This document shows positions 51,401 to 61,831 of a stretch of DNA of 64,000 nucleotides, one piece after another; position 1 is the stretch's first letter; the number at the start of each line of letters is the position of its first letter. Made by a program: the position numbers and the translations under genes. The stretch lies in the NCBI RefSeq assembly GCF_003075395.1, contig NZ_QDFV01000009.1:1-64000 (forward strand), given 5' to 3'. This DNA is from Microbacterium sp. TPD7012 (GTDB lineage Bacteria > Actinomycetota > Actinomycetes > Actinomycetales > Microbacteriaceae). Below the pieces are notes generated by a model that did no database searches, was not told where the DNA came from, and saw only the letters and a program-made list of their open reading frames with translations.

Positions 51401-51846
51401 TCGACACGAGCGACTACCTCTTCGGACTCGTGCAGGGACAGGAGCATCGCATCGAGATCGACCGCGGCGTGCAGCTGTTCATCGGTCTGGAGGCCATCGG
51501 CGACGCCGACGACAAGGGCATGCGGACCGTGATGACGACTCTGAACGGGCAGCTCCGACCTGTCTTCGTGCGAGACAGGTCCGTCGCGGTGGACGCGCAC
51601 GAGGCCGAGCGGGCGGACACCAACGTCCCCGGCCAGGTCGCCGCTCCGTTCTCCGGTGTCGTCACGCTCAAGGCCGAGGTCGGCGCTGCCGTCCGGGCCG
51701 GCGAGCCGATCGCCTCGATCGAGGCGATGAAGATGGAAGCGGCCATCACCGCGCCCGTCGACGGCGTGATCGAGCGTCACGCGATCGCCGAGACGCAGCA
51801 GGTGGATGCCGGAGATCTTTTGGTCGTCATCCGTCCCGCGCACTAA
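48439..51846 (+). CDS. pyc: pyruvate carboxylase
   Basis: A 1135-residue biotin enzyme that refills oxaloacetate. The biotin carboxylase domain (1-~450) starts FQKILVANRGEIAIRAFRAA and has the ATP loop KAVAGGGGRGM. The carboxyltransferase domain (~530-800) has DTTFRDAHQSLLATRVRTKDL. The C-terminal carrier domain has biotinyl Lys1098 in EAMKMEAA. ATG 48439 gives the usual N-terminus; GTG 48433 two codons earlier is possible. The single-chain length is typical. Confidence 0.96.
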   Translation: MFQKILVANRGEIAIRAFRAAYEVGARTVAVFPHEDRGSVHRLKADEAYEIGERGHPVRAYLNVDEIIRVALEAGADAIYPGYGFLSENPELAEKAAANGIVFIGPPAKVLEMAGNKVEAKRHAIEAGVPVLRSTEASDDVEALVAQAEDIGFPLFAKAVAGGGGRGMRRVETAGDLAPALAEAMREAASAFGDARMFLEQAVVRPRHIEVQILADKTGETVHLFERDCSVQRRHQKVVEIAPAPNLDDSIRTALHGYAVAFARSIGYENAGTVEFLLETAGERTGEVVFIEMNPRIQVEHTVTEEVTDVDLVQSQMRIAAGQTLAELGLQQQNLHLRGAALQCRITTEDPTQGFRPDTGKITTYRSPGGAGIRLDGGTVHQGAQISPHFDSMLAKLTCRGRDFPAAVARARRALAEFRIRGVSTNIPFLQALLDDDAFIAGDVSTSFIDERPELLRGRVSKDRGTKLLNWLVDVTVNKPHGAHPGVIDPVAKLPVVDLSTEPIAGSRQRLLELGPEGFARSLREQTALAITDTTFRDAHQSLLATRVRTKDLVAAAPYLARLTPGLLSVEAWGGATYDVALRFLGEDPWERLDKLRAALPNVAIQMLLRGRNTVGYTPYPTGVTEAFVAEAAASGVDIFRIFDALNDVEQMRPAIEAVRNTGTAVAEVALCYTGDLLDPAENLYTLDYYLGLADQIVAAGAHIIAIKDMAGLLRPAAAAKLVAALRERFDLPVHLHTHDTPGGQLATLLAASAVGVDAVDAASAPLSGTTSQPSLSSLVAALAHTDRDSGISLDAVSDLEPYWEAVRRQYAPFESGLPGPTGRVYHHEIPGGQLSNLRQQAKALGLADDFELIEDMYAAADRILGRVPKVTPSSKVVGDLALHLAAVKADPADFEANPEKYDVPDSVVGFMAGELGDLPGGWPEPFRTKVLAGRSVRTGLTQISAEDEAALAGSSAERRARLNSLLFPAPTAEYTERRELFGDLSVLDTSDYLFGLVQGQEHRIEIDRGVQLFIGLEAIGDADDKGMRTVMTTLNGQLRPVFVRDRSVAVDAHEAERADTNVPGQVAAPFSGVVTLKAEVGAAVRAGEPIASIEAMKMEAAITAPVDGVIERHAIAETQQVDAGDLLVVIRPAH

Positions 51847-51849
51847 TCT
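51844..51849 (+). promoter_or_regulatory. -10 element of the MinD-like gene
   Basis: TAATCT overlaps the pyc TAA stop; TTGGTC 18 bases upstream may be the -35. It would leave a leader of about 57 bases ending in TTGGAGTGACATC before GTG 51913. Confidence 0.45.
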
Positions 51850-51912
51850 TGTGCGGGCGAGGGCCGCGCACCGTGTGCGCACCCGAGGCCCGCGCAGGCT
51901 TGGAGTGACATC

Positions 51913-53792
<1,880 letters not shown>

Positions 53793-53793
<1 letters not shown>

Positions 53794-54284
53794 TGGCCGT
53801 CCGCGAGATCCGCATCTTCGGCGACCCCGTCCTGCGTACCGTGTGCGCCCCGATCGATGACATCGACGACGGCGTCCGCGCACTGGTGGCCGACCTCGTC
53901 GAGACGGTCGAGCTGCCTGGCCGAGCCGGAGTGGCCGCCCCGCAGATCGGCGTGGCGTTGCGCGCCTTCAGCTACAACATCGACGGTGACATCGGCTACG
54001 TGCTCAACCCGGTGCTCGTGGAGGTGCGGGGCGAACCCGAGCCGACCGGAGAGGGCTGCCTGTCCGTTCCCGGGCTCTGGCACGACGCGCAGCGGCACCC
54101 GTGGGCGCGCGTCGAGGGGATCGACCTCGACGGGAATCCTGTGGTGCTCGAGGGCGACGGTCTCCTCGCCCAGGCGCTTCAGCACGAGACGGATCACCTC
54201 GACGGGAAGCTGTTCCTGTCGCGTCTCGATCCGGAGACCCGCAAGCAGGCGATGCGCGAGGTGCGCGAGAGCGCCTGGTTCTAG
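53793..54284 (+). CDS. def: peptide deformylase
   Basis: A 163-residue metalloenzyme that removes formyl from nascent proteins. Motif 1 reads RAGVAAPQIG (usual GxGLAAPQ, with Arg for the first Gly), motif 2 EGCLSVPG and motif 3 QHETDHLDG with the two metal His. ATG overlaps the previous stop by one base. The length is at the short end of the family but complete. Confidence 0.93.
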
Positions 54285-54307
54285 CCGCCGAGCGTTCCCT
54301 TTCTCAC

Positions 54308-54347
54308 CGAACGGCCCCCTTGCGCGTGTGCGCGAGGGGGCCGTTCG
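54308..54347. terminator. bidirectional terminator between def and fadD
   Basis: CGAACGGCCCCCTTGCGCG and CGCGAGGGGGCCGTTCG form a long GC stem with one bulged base and a 4-base loop. It serves convergent genes; no T run follows. Confidence 0.8.
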
Positions 54348-54376
54348 TCGGGAAGGGGGTGGGTCGACCTGCCGGG

Positions 54377-56209
54377 TCAGCCGCCGATCGCGACGTTGGT
54401 CGTCGAGACCGGCTCGTCGTAGATCGCGGAGATCTCGTCGGCGAAGTCGTTCATGATGACGTTGCGCTTGATGGAGAGCTTCGGCGTCAGGTGGCCCGAT
54501 GCCTCGGTCCACTCCGAATCGAGGATCGTGAACTTGCGGATCGACTCGGCGCGCGACACGCGGGCGTTCGCGCCGTCGACGGCGCGCTGGACCTCGGCCC
54601 GGACGGCGTCGTTGCGGGAAGCCTCCACCAGCGTCATCTTGGCGTCGAGGCCGTTGTTCGCGAGCCACGTCGGCAGCATCTCGGGGTCGAGCGTCACCAG
54701 GGCCGAGATGAACGGGCGCTGATCGCCGACCACGACGACCTGGCCGATGATCGGGTTCGCCCGGATCGGGTCCTCGAGCGCTGCGGGGGCGACGTTCTTG
54801 CCTCCGGCTGTGACGATGATCTCCTTCTTGCGACCGGTGATCGTGAGGAAGCCCTCGGAGTCGAAGCTGCCGATGTCGCCGGTGCGGAACCAGCCGCCGT
54901 CGCTGAACGCCTCGGCCGTGGCCTCGGGGTTGTTCCAGTACTCCTTGAAGACGTTGATGCCGCGCACCTCGATCTCGCCATCCTCGCCGAGGCGCACGCC
55001 GACGCCTGGGAGCGCGGGACCGACCGTGCCGATCTTCGACTTGTCGGCCAGGTTCACCGTGGCGGGAGCCGTCGTCTCGGTCAATCCGTAGCCCTCGAGG
55101 ATCACGACGCCGAGGCTGTGGAAGAAGTGACCGAGTCGCGGGCCCAGGGGAGCGGAGCCGGACACGGCGTAGACCACGTTCCCGCCCATCGCGGCGCGGA
55201 GCTTGCTGTAGACGAGCTTGTTGAAGAGGGCGAACTTCAGCTTCATCCCGAAGGGGATCTTCTTGCCTTCTTCGAGCAGCTTCGAGTGCTCGATGGCGAC
55301 ATCCGCCGCGGCGCGGAAGATCTTGCCCTTCCCACCGGCCTCCGCCTTCTGCTCGGCGGAGTTGTACACCTTCTCGAACACGCGAGGGACGGCGAGGAGG
55401 AAGGTCGGCTTGAACGAGCCCAGGGCGGGCAGGAGCTGTCGCGTGTCGGGCTGGTGACCGGTGCGGACGCCCGCGTGGATGTCGAGGATCGAGATGAAGC
55501 GCGCGAAGACGTGAGCCGTCGTGATGAACAGGAGGGTCGAGGCGCCTGGCGTCTGCACGACCGCGTCGAGGGCCTTCGCGGAGTTGCGGGTGAGCTCGAC
55601 GAAGTTGCTGTGCGTGAGCACGCAGCCCTTCGGGCGACCGGTGGAGCCCGAGGTGTAGATGAGGGTGGCGATGTCGGAGCCGACGGCGAGGTTGCGGCGA
55701 CGCTCGATCTCCTCGTCGGTGACCGCTGCGCCCTGCGCCGTGAGCGTGTCGATGGCGCCGAGGTGCAGCTGCCAGACCTCGCGGATCAGGGGAAGGTCGC
55801 CGCGCACCTCGTCGACGCGGGCGAAGTGCTCCGGAGATTCGACCACGAGGGCGATCGCCCCGGAGTCCTCGAGGATCCACTGGATCTGAGAGGGGGAGCT
55901 GGTCTCGTAGATCGGGACCATCACGGCGCCGGCGTAGAAGAGCGCGAAATCGACCAGCGTCCACTCGTACGTCGTGCGCGCGAGGAAGCCGACCTTCTCG
56001 CCCGGCTGGATGCCTGCGGCGGCGAATCCCTTCGCCAGGGCGATCACGGCCGTCTGGAAGTCGGCGGCGGAGATGTCGCGCCAGCCTTCGCCCTCGGGCA
56101 CCGAGAACAGCGCGCGGTCGGGGGTGGCCTTGACGCGCTGGAACAAGAGGTCCGAGACGTTTGCGTCGGGGTCGGCGGGGACGATCGCGGGGACTTCAAA
56201 CTGGACCAC
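54377..56209 (-). CDS. long-chain acyl-CoA synthetase (FadD15-type)
   Basis: A 610-residue AMP-forming ligase. The AMP-binding P-loop is LIYTSGSTGRPKGCVLTHSN, followed by EGYGLTETTAPATVN and FRTGDIGSFDSEGFLTITGRKKEIIVTAGGKNVAP. Substrates are probably long-chain fatty acids. In Mycobacterium fadD15 (Rv2187) lies a few genes from the plsC and aroG homologues, as here. GTG 56209 has AAGGAG 7 bases upstream; TAGACT at 56256-56251 (minus strand) is a candidate -10. Confidence 0.92.
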   Translation of the reverse strand: MVQFEVPAIVPADPDANVSDLLFQRVKATPDRALFSVPEGEGWRDISAADFQTAVIALAKGFAAAGIQPGEKVGFLARTTYEWTLVDFALFYAGAVMVPIYETSSPSQIQWILEDSGAIALVVESPEHFARVDEVRGDLPLIREVWQLHLGAIDTLTAQGAAVTDEEIERRRNLAVGSDIATLIYTSGSTGRPKGCVLTHSNFVELTRNSAKALDAVVQTPGASTLLFITTAHVFARFISILDIHAGVRTGHQPDTRQLLPALGSFKPTFLLAVPRVFEKVYNSAEQKAEAGGKGKIFRAAADVAIEHSKLLEEGKKIPFGMKLKFALFNKLVYSKLRAAMGGNVVYAVSGSAPLGPRLGHFFHSLGVVILEGYGLTETTAPATVNLADKSKIGTVGPALPGVGVRLGEDGEIEVRGINVFKEYWNNPEATAEAFSDGGWFRTGDIGSFDSEGFLTITGRKKEIIVTAGGKNVAPAALEDPIRANPIIGQVVVVGDQRPFISALVTLDPEMLPTWLANNGLDAKMTLVEASRNDAVRAEVQRAVDGANARVSRAESIRKFTILDSEWTEASGHLTPKLSIKRNVIMNDFADEISAIYDEPVSTTNVAIGG

Positions 56210-56250
56210 GGCAGCTCCTTCGGTACCGGTCGGGCACGTGTGTGGTCTTG

Positions 56251-56256
56251 AGTCTA
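56251..56256 (-). promoter_or_regulatory. -10 element of the fadD gene
   Basis: Minus strand TAGACT would start transcription near 56244, giving a ~35-base leader with AAGGAG before GTG 56209. No clear -35 was seen. Confidence 0.4.
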
Positions 56257-56347
56257 GGGCATGACACCCCGTCGCACCTCGTGTGGAACTGAGTCGCGAT
56301 CGTGCATCCCGATCGAAGATCGCCGAAGCGGATGCCGGACGCGGCGC

Positions 56348-56353
56348 TAGACT
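56348..56353 (+). promoter_or_regulatory. -10 element of plsC
   Basis: TAGACT, eight bases, ATG at 56362; leaderless or nearly so. Confidence 0.5.
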
Positions 56354-56361
56354 TCACCTCG

Positions 56362-57057
56362 ATGTTCTACTGGCTGATGAAGTACGTCGTGATCGGCCCC
56401 GTGGTCAAGGCGATCTTCCGTCCCTGGATCGTGGGCCGCAAGAACGTGCCCGCGAACGGGGCGGCGATCCTCGCCAGCAACCATCTCTCATTCGCGGACT
56501 CCATCTTCCTGCCGCTGGTGATCGATCGCCCGATGTCCTTCCTCGCCAAGAGCGACTACTTCACGGGCCGCGGCCTGAAGGGCTTCGCGACCAAGTTCTT
56601 CATGAAGGCCACGGGGCAGATCCCGATCGACCGATCCGGAGGCAAGGCCTCGGAGGCTTCTCTGAACACCGGTCTGCAGGTGCTCGGCGGCGGCGACCTG
56701 CTCGGCATCTACCCGGAGGGCACGCGAAGCCCCGACGGCAAGCTGTACCGCGGACGCACCGGCATCGCACGGATGGCGCTCGAGGCCAAGGTCCCCGTCG
56801 TCCCCGTGATCATGGTCGACACCGACACGGCCATGCCGATCGGCCAGCGGCTTCCCCGCATCATGCGCGTCGGGATCGTCATCGGAGAGCCGCTCGACTT
56901 CTCCCGCTACGCCGGGATGGAGAACGACAGGTACATCCTGCGCTCCGTCACCGACGAGATCATGGTGGCCCTGCATCGTCTCGGTCAGCAGGAGTACGAG
57001 GACGTCTACGCCTCGACCGTGAAGGACCGTCTTCCCTCCCGTGTCACACGGCGCTAG
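56362..57057 (+). CDS. plsC: 1-acyl-sn-glycerol-3-phosphate acyltransferase family protein
   Basis: A 231-residue membrane-associated enzyme of phospholipid synthesis. The catalytic HX4D is NHLSFAD at residues 40-46, the PEGT motif is YPEGTRSPDG, and a third motif VPVVPVIMVDTD follows. ATG 56362 is chosen for the -10 hexamer and the hydrophobic start MFYWLMKYVVIG; GTG 56302 would add 20 non-conserved residues. Synteny points to the Rv2182c counterpart. Confidence 0.88.
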   Translation: MFYWLMKYVVIGPVVKAIFRPWIVGRKNVPANGAAILASNHLSFADSIFLPLVIDRPMSFLAKSDYFTGRGLKGFATKFFMKATGQIPIDRSGGKASEASLNTGLQVLGGGDLLGIYPEGTRSPDGKLYRGRTGIARMALEAKVPVVPVIMVDTDTAMPIGQRLPRIMRVGIVIGEPLDFSRYAGMENDRYILRSVTDEIMVALHRLGQQEYEDVYASTVKDRLPSRVTRR

Positions 57058-57085
57058 CGGAGCGTCCAGGGTGCACGCCGACCAC

Positions 57086-57091
57086 TAGGCT
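57086..57091 (+). promoter_or_regulatory. -10 element of aroG
   Basis: TAGGCT, six bases (TGAGGC), ATG at 57098; leaderless layout. Confidence 0.65.
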
Positions 57092-57097
57092 TGAGGC

Positions 57098-58438
57098 ATG
57101 CTCCCGCACCACATCGACGCCCTTGATGCATGGCGCTCGCTTCCCATCAAGCAGCAGCCGCAGTGGCCCGACGCGGACCGCGTCGCCGACGTCTCCCGCC
57201 AGATCGCCGCTCTCCCGCCGCTGGTCTTCGCGGGTGAGGTCGACAACCTCCGTGATCGCCTCGCGCGCGCAGCATCCGGAAAGGCCTTCCTGCTCCAGGG
57301 CGGCGACTGCGCCGAGACCTTCGCCGGCGCGACCGCCGAGCAGATCCGCAACCGCATCAAGACGGTGCTGCAGATGGCCGTCGTGCTCACCTACGGCGCC
57401 TCGATGCCCATCGTCAAGATGGGGCGCATGGCCGGACAGTTCGCCAAGCCCCGCTCGAGCGACAGCGAGACCCGCGGTGACGTCACGCTTCCGGCGTACC
57501 GCGGCGACATCGTCAACGGCTACGACTTCACCGAGGGCTCCCGTCAGGCCGATCCCGGTCGCCTGCTGCAGGGGTACCACACGGCTGTCTCCACCCTGAA
57601 CCTCATCCGCGCCTTCACCCAGGGCGGCTTCGCCGACCTCCGCGAGGTGCACTCGTGGAACAAGGGCTTCGCGCAGAACCCCGCCAACCAGCGCTACGAG
57701 CGCATGGCCGCCGAGATCGACCGCGCCATCAAGTTCATGGAGGCCGCGGGCGCCGACTTCGACGAGCTGAAGCGCGTCGAGTTCTTCACCGGCCACGAGG
57801 GTCTGCTGATGGACTACGAGCGCCCGATGACGCGCATCGACTCGCGCACGGACACGCCGTACAACACCTCGGCGCACTTCCTGTGGATCGGTGAGCGCAC
57901 CCGCGAGCTCGACGGCGCGCACGTCGACTACTTCTCGAAGATCCGCAACCCCATCGGTGTGAAGCTCGGCCCGACGACCACGCCGGAGACCGCGCTCGCG
58001 CTGATCGACAAGCTCGACCCCGAGCGCGAGCCCGGCCGACTGACCTTCATCACGCGCATGGGTGCGGGGAAGATCCGCGACGCCCTGCCCCCGCTGCTGG
58101 AGGCCGTGCGCGACTCCGGCGCGCAGCCGCTGTGGGTGACGGATCCGATGCACGGCAACGGCATCACGACCCCGACCGGCTACAAGACCCGTCGCTTCGA
58201 CGACGTCGTCGACGAGGTGCGCGGCTTCTTCGAGGCGCATCGCGCGGTGGGCACGTTCCCCGGCGGCATCCACGTCGAGCTCACGGGAGACGATGTCACC
58301 GAGTGCCTCGGCGGATCCGAGCAGATCGACGAGGCAGCACTCGCCACGCGCTACGAGAGCCTGTGCGACCCGCGCCTGAACCACATGCAGTCGCTCGAGC
58401 TGGCGTTCCTCGTCGCGGAGGAGCTCGAGAAGCGCTGA
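57098..58438 (+). CDS. aroG: class II 3-deoxy-7-phosphoheptulonate synthase
   Basis: A 446-residue first enzyme of the shikimate pathway, plant-like class II type. Signature segments are LLQGGDCAETFAGATAEQIRNR (metal Cys), MGRMAGQFAKPRS, HSWNKGFAQNP, LWVTDPMHGNGITTPTGYKTR and HVELTGDDVTECLGGSEQ. In Mycobacterium the homologue (Rv2178c) lies beside pknL, as here, in convergent orientation. Allosteric control by aromatic amino acids is known for the family but cannot be read here. Confidence 0.96.
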   Translation: MLPHHIDALDAWRSLPIKQQPQWPDADRVADVSRQIAALPPLVFAGEVDNLRDRLARAASGKAFLLQGGDCAETFAGATAEQIRNRIKTVLQMAVVLTYGASMPIVKMGRMAGQFAKPRSSDSETRGDVTLPAYRGDIVNGYDFTEGSRQADPGRLLQGYHTAVSTLNLIRAFTQGGFADLREVHSWNKGFAQNPANQRYERMAAEIDRAIKFMEAAGADFDELKRVEFFTGHEGLLMDYERPMTRIDSRTDTPYNTSAHFLWIGERTRELDGAHVDYFSKIRNPIGVKLGPTTTPETALALIDKLDPEREPGRLTFITRMGAGKIRDALPPLLEAVRDSGAQPLWVTDPMHGNGITTPTGYKTRRFDDVVDEVRGFFEAHRAVGTFPGGIHVELTGDDVTECLGGSEQIDEAALATRYESLCDPRLNHMQSLELAFLVAEELEKR

Positions 58439-58457
58439 GTCGACGGCTTTCGTCGAA

Positions 58458-58504
58458 CGCAGAGAACCCGCCCCCCGGATGATCGGGAGGGCGGGTTCTC
58501 TGCG
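58458..58504. terminator. bidirectional terminator between aroG and the kinase gene
   Basis: CGCAGAGAACCCGCCC and GGGCGGGTTCTCTGCG form a 16-bp perfect stem. It lies between convergent genes. Confidence 0.9.
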
Positions 58505-58538
58505 TCTGTCGTCTTTCGGGCGAGGGGCGTCGGCGACA

Positions 58539-60470
58539 TCACCCCGCGGCGAAGACGCGCACCTCCGTCCCGCGTACGCGGGACTCTCCGGCCTTCGGGT
58601 CGGTGCGCGTCGCGGTGAAGATGTCCCAGACGAGTTCCGGCGCCGCAGTGACCGGCTTGAATCCGGCGTCCTGCAGCTGCTTGACGGCATCGCGGATCGA
58701 GATGCCGGACACGTCGGGGATCTCGATGGGCTCGGGCCCCAGGGAGACGATCAGCCGCATGTCGTCACCGGGACGCCAGTTGCCCGACTCGGAGCGGTCG
58801 GCGTAGCCGATGACCCGGCCCTCGGCGATCGTGTCGCTGTACTGCTCGACGCGTTCGTCGAGCACGTTCAAACCCTTGTCGGTGAGCGCCTGGGTCGCCT
58901 GCTGCACGGAGGTGTCGGAGACGTCGGGCAGCGATCCCAGCGAGACGAAGAGGTCGACGGTGTCGGCTTCGAAGAGGTCGCATCCCTCGCCGCACTCGTA
59001 GGCGTCGCCGCCGGCACGCGGCGTCACGTACGCGTTGATGACGATCCCCTCGTCGGCATCCGAGAACAGTTCCAGGGTCTCGTCGGGGACCGTGACGTTC
59101 AGCGCGTCCAGATAGGCGCGCGCCTCGTCCTCGGTCTTGCCGTTGAGGGTCTCGATCGAGTGCGGCTCAGGCCCGAGCGAGATCAGCACGGTCACCTCGC
59201 CGTTCTTCTCCAGTCGGTCGCCGGCCTGCGGATCGGTGCGGATCGCCAGATCCTTCTCGACGTCGACCGAGTACTCCTCGCCCCGCAAGGGGGTGAGCCC
59301 TTCCGCGGTGAGCGCCTCGGCGGCCTGCTCGTAGGTCGAGCCGGCGACATCCGGCACGGCGATCAGCGACCCGGGCCCCGAGCCGAACCACCAGCCGACT
59401 CCACCGGCGAGAACGGCGAGGAGCAGGACGAGCGTGAGCAGGAACGCGCCACGTGCGCGTCGACGCGACGCGCGACGGCGAAGGACCGTCGCGTTGTCGA
59501 TCGGCGCGGGCGCCGGTGCCGTCGGGTCGGCGATCACCATCGTGCCGGGCAGCACCTTGGTGAGGTCGCCCGAGTCGCCCTGGCTGCGCTGCGACATCGT
59601 CGCGGCGGCGACCGCCGGAGCGATGCCCAGCTCGCGCTCGATCTCCCGCAGACGGTCGAGCATCTGCTGGGCGTCATCCGGTCGTTCGTCCGGGGACTTC
59701 TCGGTCGCCCAGAGGACGAGCTCGTCGAGGGGCTCGGGTACGGCCGGATTGCGCACGCTCGGACGGGGGACCGACTCGGTGGCGTGCTGGAACGCGATCT
59801 GCATCGGCTGCTCGCCCTTGTAGGGCTGCTCGCCGACCAGCATCTCGTAGAGCATGATTCCGAGCGCGTAGATGTCGCTCCGCGCGTCGGCGGTGCCGCG
59901 GGTCACGAGCTCGGGGGCCAGGTAGGCGATCGTGCCGAGCAGCTGCTGCCCGGTCGCCGTGTTCGCCGTCGTGGCCCTGGCGAGGCCGAAGTCACCGATC
60001 TTGATACGGCCGTCCTCCGCGAGGAGCACGTTCTCCGGCTTCACGTCGCGATGCACGATCCCGGCACGGTGCGCGGCGGAGAGACCGGCGAGGATCGCGT
60101 CCATGATCGTGATCGTCTGGGGGATCGTGAGGCGCTTCTGCTCGCGCAGCAGCTCGCGGAGGGTGATACCGGGAAGGTACTCCATCACGAGGTAGGCGAG
60201 CTCGCCGTCCTGGCCCTGGTCGAACACGTTGACCACGTGCGGATCGGCGAGCCGGGCGGCGGCTCGCGCCTCCTGGATGAACCGGCTCTGGAAGGCGGAG
60301 TCATCGCTGAGGTGCGCGTGCATGACCTTGAGGGCGATGCGGCGCTCGAGGCGGAGGTCCGTCGCGACGTAGACCGTGGCCATCCCACCGCGGGCGATGC
60401 GCGCCCGTACACGGTAGCGGCCGTCGACAAGCCGCCCGATGAGGGGGTCGGCCTGATGATTGGTCGTCAC
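58539..60470 (-). CDS. pknL: PASTA-domain Ser/Thr protein kinase (PknL-like)
   Basis: A 643-residue membrane kinase. The Hanks-type kinase domain (~15-280) has IARGGMATVYVATD, the catalytic HRDVKPENV and KIGDFGLARA. A membrane helix is near 345-368 (GAFLLTLVLLLAVLAGGVGWWF), followed by about four extracellular PASTA repeats (VPDVAGSTYEQAAEALTAEGL onward). The neighbourhood of aroG and an Rv2175c-like gene points to PknL. GTG 60470 has TAGAAT six bases upstream. Confidence 0.93.
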   Translation of the reverse strand: MTTNHQADPLIGRLVDGRYRVRARIARGGMATVYVATDLRLERRIALKVMHAHLSDDSAFQSRFIQEARAAARLADPHVVNVFDQGQDGELAYLVMEYLPGITLRELLREQKRLTIPQTITIMDAILAGLSAAHRAGIVHRDVKPENVLLAEDGRIKIGDFGLARATTANTATGQQLLGTIAYLAPELVTRGTADARSDIYALGIMLYEMLVGEQPYKGEQPMQIAFQHATESVPRPSVRNPAVPEPLDELVLWATEKSPDERPDDAQQMLDRLREIERELGIAPAVAAATMSQRSQGDSGDLTKVLPGTMVIADPTAPAPAPIDNATVLRRRASRRRARGAFLLTLVLLLAVLAGGVGWWFGSGPGSLIAVPDVAGSTYEQAAEALTAEGLTPLRGEEYSVDVEKDLAIRTDPQAGDRLEKNGEVTVLISLGPEPHSIETLNGKTEDEARAYLDALNVTVPDETLELFSDADEGIVINAYVTPRAGGDAYECGEGCDLFEADTVDLFVSLGSLPDVSDTSVQQATQALTDKGLNVLDERVEQYSDTIAEGRVIGYADRSESGNWRPGDDMRLIVSLGPEPIEIPDVSGISIRDAVKQLQDAGFKPVTAAPELVWDIFTATRTDPKAGESRVRGTEVRVFAAG

Positions 60471-60476
60471 GTCAGA

Positions 60477-60482
60477 ATTCTA
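60477..60482 (-). promoter_or_regulatory. -10 element of the PASTA kinase gene
   Basis: Minus strand TAGAAT, six bases (TCTGAC), GTG at 60470; leaderless layout. Confidence 0.65.
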
Positions 60483-60548
60483 TGGAGAACTGCCTGAAAG
60501 ACAGGGGAGCGGCTCACCCCTGAGGGCTGTGGGTTTTCCGAACGGCGC

Positions 60549-61712
60549 TCAGCCATGCAGGGCGAGCCAGGTGTATGCCTGCGCTTCCCACTGGCCGTAC
60601 TTGTCCGGATAGGCCGAGATCTGCACGGCCTGGGCCGCATCCGTGAAGGCCATGCCCTCCCATCCGGGGATGTCGAGCAGGCCGCGGGTCGTGAGGCCGT
60701 TGGGGTCGCTCGGGCCTCCGTAGAACACCCGGGTGCTGCGATCCGCGTCCATGATCTGCTCGGGCGAACCCCACCCCGTGCTCGGGCGCTGCTGGAAGAT
60801 GCCGAGAGAGTCGCGGTCGCCCCAGTCGAGATTGCGCAGCCCCGACTCGACCATCCCGGTCGCGAGGGCGATCGCGACCGCCCGGTCCGAGACGCCGAGC
60901 TCTCGTCCGATACGGATGATGAGCGCCGCGTTCGCGGCCTGCTCGGCCGTGAGGGCCGTCGCTTCCGGAGTGACGGCAGCCGCCGCCGCGGGGGCCGGTG
61001 CACCCTGCACGGCGAGCGTCTGCCCCGGGTAGATGATCGAGGATGAATCGAGCCCGTTCAGCGCGAACAGCGTCTGGGTGGTCGTGCCGTAGGCCTGTGC
61101 GATGCCGAAGACGGTGTCGCCGGCGACGACGACGTGCGTCGCGGCCGGTGCGACCGAGGTCGCGGGTGCTGCTGCGGGCGCCGCAGCAGGTGCAGCGGCA
61201 CCGGACACGACGAGAGCCTGACCCGGATAGATGACGGAGTCGCGGGTCAGGCCGTTCGCACCCAGCACGGCGTCGACGGTGGTGCCGTACTGCGCCGCGA
61301 TCGCGTACACGGTGTCGCCGGAGACGACGGTGTGGGCGGTCGATGCGGGTCCGACGGCCTCCACGACCGCCGGGGCGGCGACCACCACGGCCGGAGCCTG
61401 CAGTGTCAGCGTCTGCCCGGGGTAGATCACCGAACGCCAGGAGAGGCCGTTCCAGGTCAGGACGTCGACCGTCGCGAGCCCGAATCGGCCCGCGACCGCG
61501 GAGACGGTGTCACCGGGCTGCACGACGTAGGCGGCCGGAGGGGCCTCGGCGGGGACCAACCCGAGCGGTGCGGAGCGCTGTCGCTCGACACTGGGCGACG
61601 GGGCGGACTCCGCCGGCGCCGCGACGAGGGTTCCGGCCAGGGCGCCGATGACGGCGGCCGGCATGCCGAGCTGAAGATATCGCGTGCGACGCGTGGCGGT
61701 GTTCTGTCTCAA
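60549..61712 (-). CDS. secreted protein with three LysM domains and a lysozyme-like C-terminal domain
   Basis: A 387-residue exported cell-wall protein. The signal peptide covers ~1-37 (basic start, LGMPAAVIGALAGTLVAAPAESA). Three LysM modules follow, each with the form VVQPGDTVSAVAGRFGL...VIYPGQTL, separated by Ala/Pro linkers. The C-terminal ~110 residues (ALIIRIGRELGVSDRAVAIALATGMVESGLRNLDWGDRDSLGIFQQ) look like a transglycosylase-type domain with Glu in MVESG. TTG 61712 is the likely start, preceded by AAAAGGGGACCC. Confidence 0.87.
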   Translation of the reverse strand: MRQNTATRRTRYLQLGMPAAVIGALAGTLVAAPAESAPSPSVERQRSAPLGLVPAEAPPAAYVVQPGDTVSAVAGRFGLATVDVLTWNGLSWRSVIYPGQTLTLQAPAVVVAAPAVVEAVGPASTAHTVVSGDTVYAIAAQYGTTVDAVLGANGLTRDSVIYPGQALVVSGAAAPAAAPAAAPATSVAPAATHVVVAGDTVFGIAQAYGTTTQTLFALNGLDSSSIIYPGQTLAVQGAPAPAAAAAVTPEATALTAEQAANAALIIRIGRELGVSDRAVAIALATGMVESGLRNLDWGDRDSLGIFQQRPSTGWGSPEQIMDADRSTRVFYGGPSDPNGLTTRGLLDIPGWEGMAFTDAAQAVQISAYPDKYGQWEAQAYTWLALHG

Positions 61713-61749
61713 GGGTCCCCCTTTTCGAGCACTTCACGCTGACACGGAT

Positions 61750-61783
61750 GTAAACAGAAGTCAACAGAAGTGACGCAAGTGAA
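61750..61783. promoter_or_regulatory. 10-bp-spaced direct repeats between the LysM and Rv2175c-like genes
   Basis: GTAAACAGAA at 61750 and GTCAACAGAA at 61760 are near-identical decamers in tandem, followed in phase by GTGACGCAA and GTGAAAGA. On the minus strand TTGACT here could be the -35 of the LysM gene. Tandem ~10-bp repeats suit an OmpR-family regulator such as MtrA, which controls cell-wall genes in actinobacteria; this is inference. Confidence 0.45.
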
Positions 61784-61831
61784 AGATGTGACTGGAGTGC
61801 CGACATGCGGCATCCGATGGGAGGTGAGATA

